Assembly (NCBI RefSeq): GCF_000264905.1
Contig: NW_006763133.1
Span: forward strand, 508,191-567,444
DNA length: 59,254 nt
Source of the DNA: Stereum hirsutum FP-91666 SS1
Taxonomy: Eukaryota > Basidiomycota > Agaricomycetes > Russulales > Stereaceae
Direction of reading: 5' to 3'
Shown: positions 58,136-59,254 of the stretch, piece by piece
Layout of the letters: every line of letters begins with the position of its first letter
Position numbering within the stretch: the first letter of the stretch is position 1
Notes under the pieces: model-generated
The model's database searches: none
Told to the model about the DNA's origin: nothing
What the model saw: the letters and a program-made list of their open reading frames with translations, nothing else
Made by a program: the position numbers and the translations under genes

Positions 58136-59254
58136 TCAGGACCTTGGAGGAGCGAAACAGTCAGTCCACGATGTTCCGTATTTAAAATGGGTAAAGTCAA
58201 TGTAGACCTGCTCTCGGCCGAGGATGGCTCGACATCCGGGCCAATGGAGACTCTCTCGCAGCTGTGGAGGGACCCAGAGTATAAGCCCGTCATCGGGCCC
58301 TACAATCCATGCTCCTTCCCTAGATGTCCATCGTTCCCAATGTGCATTTATCAAATGACTCGGGTCTGCAATCTGTAGATATAAACATCAGAGCTATTGA
58401 TAAATATATTGGAAAAGTGCATGAGAAGAACACAGGGCCACCTAAAGCACAGACATACCTTTGAACTACTACCCTGAGCTTCAATTCCACCGTCTTTGGA
58501 GCCTGAGACAACCTTCATGCCATCGGGCAAAAATGCTGAGGTGGTGACATAGTTGGTGGGTCCTTCAAATGGCTTCGACACCTCCTTGCCGCTCTCAACA
58601 TCCCACACCCGGATCGTGCGATCAAAGGAGCCAGAGGCAATCTTTGTGCCGTCGGGCGAAAATGCGACAGAGTTCACGATGGAGGTGTGTCCATTGAATG
58701 GCTTCGACACCTCCTTGCCGCTCTCAACATCCCACACCCGGATCGTGTGGTCATAGGAGCCAGAGACAATATTTGTGCCATCGGGCGAAAATGCGACGGA
58801 CCTAACAGACTCGGTGTGTCCTTCAAATGGCTTCAACACCTCCTTGCCACTCTCAACATCCCACACCCGGACAGTGCAGTCAGAGGAGCCAGAGACAATC
58901 TTTGTGCCATCAGGCGAAAATGTGACAGAGTTCACGATGGAGGTGTGTCCTTCAAATGGCTTCGACACCTCCTCGCCGCTCTCAACATCCCACATCCGGA
59001 TCGTGCGGTCAGAGGAGCCAGAGACAATCTTTGTGCCATCAGGCCAAAATGCAACGGAACAAATAGAGTCAGTGTGTCCTTCAAACGGCTTCAACACCTC
59101 CTTGCCACTCTCAACATCCCACACCCGGATCGTGTGGTCATAGGAGCCAGAGACGATTTTTGTGCCATCAGGCGAAAATGCAACGGAACAAATAGAGTCA
59201 GTGTGTCCTTTGAATGGCTTCAACACCTCCTTGCCACTCTCCACATCCCCACAC
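58136..59254 (-). CDS. WD40 C-terminal part of a STAND/NLR-type protein, cut by the right edge
   Basis: The last two exons are visible: 59254-58459 and 58372-58136, joined by an 86-nt intron in phase 0. The first encodes about six WD40 repeats of exactly 43 residues (core GHT--V-SVAFSPDGTKIVSGS-D-TIRVWDVESGKEV), highly alike. The last repeat is degenerate. The final 79 residues read GAWIVGPDDGLILWVPPQLR and HFKYGTSWTDC, a C-terminal block I associate with agaricomycete NACHT-WD40 proteins. By that analogy the missing N-terminus should hold a NACHT ATPase and possibly an effector domain. Such proteins (HET-D/E-like in ascomycetes) act in non-self recognition. At 59248-59250 an extra G relative to the other repeats shifts the frame at the very edge. 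Confidence 0.8.
58553..59254 (-). repeat. 129-bp tandem repeats encoding WD40 units
   Basis: At least five copies keep an exact 129-bp period; for example, CTTCGACACCTCCTTGCCGC recurs at 58571 and 58700. Copies differ at few positions, concentrated around the D/SIVN/ESVR and SYDH/SSDR codons. Confidence 0.85.

Noticed and set aside
58553..59143. Plus-strand open frames with a repetitive protein
   Set aside because: Antisense of the WD40 repeats; the minus strand encodes the recognisable domains.
58553..59254. CRISPR-like regular repeats
   Set aside because: The array codes for WD40 units, has no spacers, and the host is a eukaryote.

Overview
The window looks like nuclear DNA of a mushroom-forming basidiomycete (Agaricomycetes). 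Genes are broken by many 50-95 nt introns with GT..AG borders. The content fits as well: an RNAi-type RNA-dependent RNA polymerase, an intron-rich P450, a tRNA-Val, and the WD40 end of a STAND/NLR-type protein carrying the carboxy-terminal signature I associate with agaricomycete NACHT-WD40 proteins. All gene models are spliced by eye from reading frame, phase and splice borders.

Region by region. 1-12.5 kb is a tandem array of a roughly 5 kb unit (two full copies and one partial). It carries two paralogous unknown genes on the minus strand, each with a start codon isolated by an intron. A third copy of their 5' leader sits in front of a different, partial gene at the left edge. 12.7-16.3 kb holds a divergent pair: a MYND zinc-finger protein (minus) and a secreted M28-type glutaminyl cyclase (plus), with a double ACGCGT motif between them. 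16.3-17.6 kb has a hairpin and a 25-bp triple repeat. 17.6-20.4 kb is a 15-exon cytochrome P450, 20.7-25.6 kb the RNA-dependent RNA polymerase with an RGG-like tail, and 25.9 kb tRNA-Val(AAC). 27.5-31.3 kb encodes a 1029-residue fusion of a helical N-terminal region resembling MLKL/HeLo-like bundles, a tyrosine-kinase-like kinase and about ten TPRs. 31.3-38.6 kb is mostly gene-poor, with one decayed gene and a duplicated exon-like segment. 38.6-39.9 kb encodes an ECL1-type zinc protein. 41-49.9 kb is a gene desert with microsatellites. 49.9-56.7 kb holds the housekeeping pair VPS54 (minus) and a metaxin/Sam37-like gene (plus), transcribed divergently. The right edge (58.1-59.25 kb, minus) is the end of a WD40 STAND protein with nearly identical 43-residue repeats.

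The most interesting content is a possible self/non-self or defence neighbourhood: the RdRP (RNA silencing), the kinase-TPR fusion with a death-effector-like N-terminus, and the NLR-type WD40 gene, next to a duplicating family of unknown genes. The individual domain calls rest on visible motifs. Their grouping as one functional system is inference.
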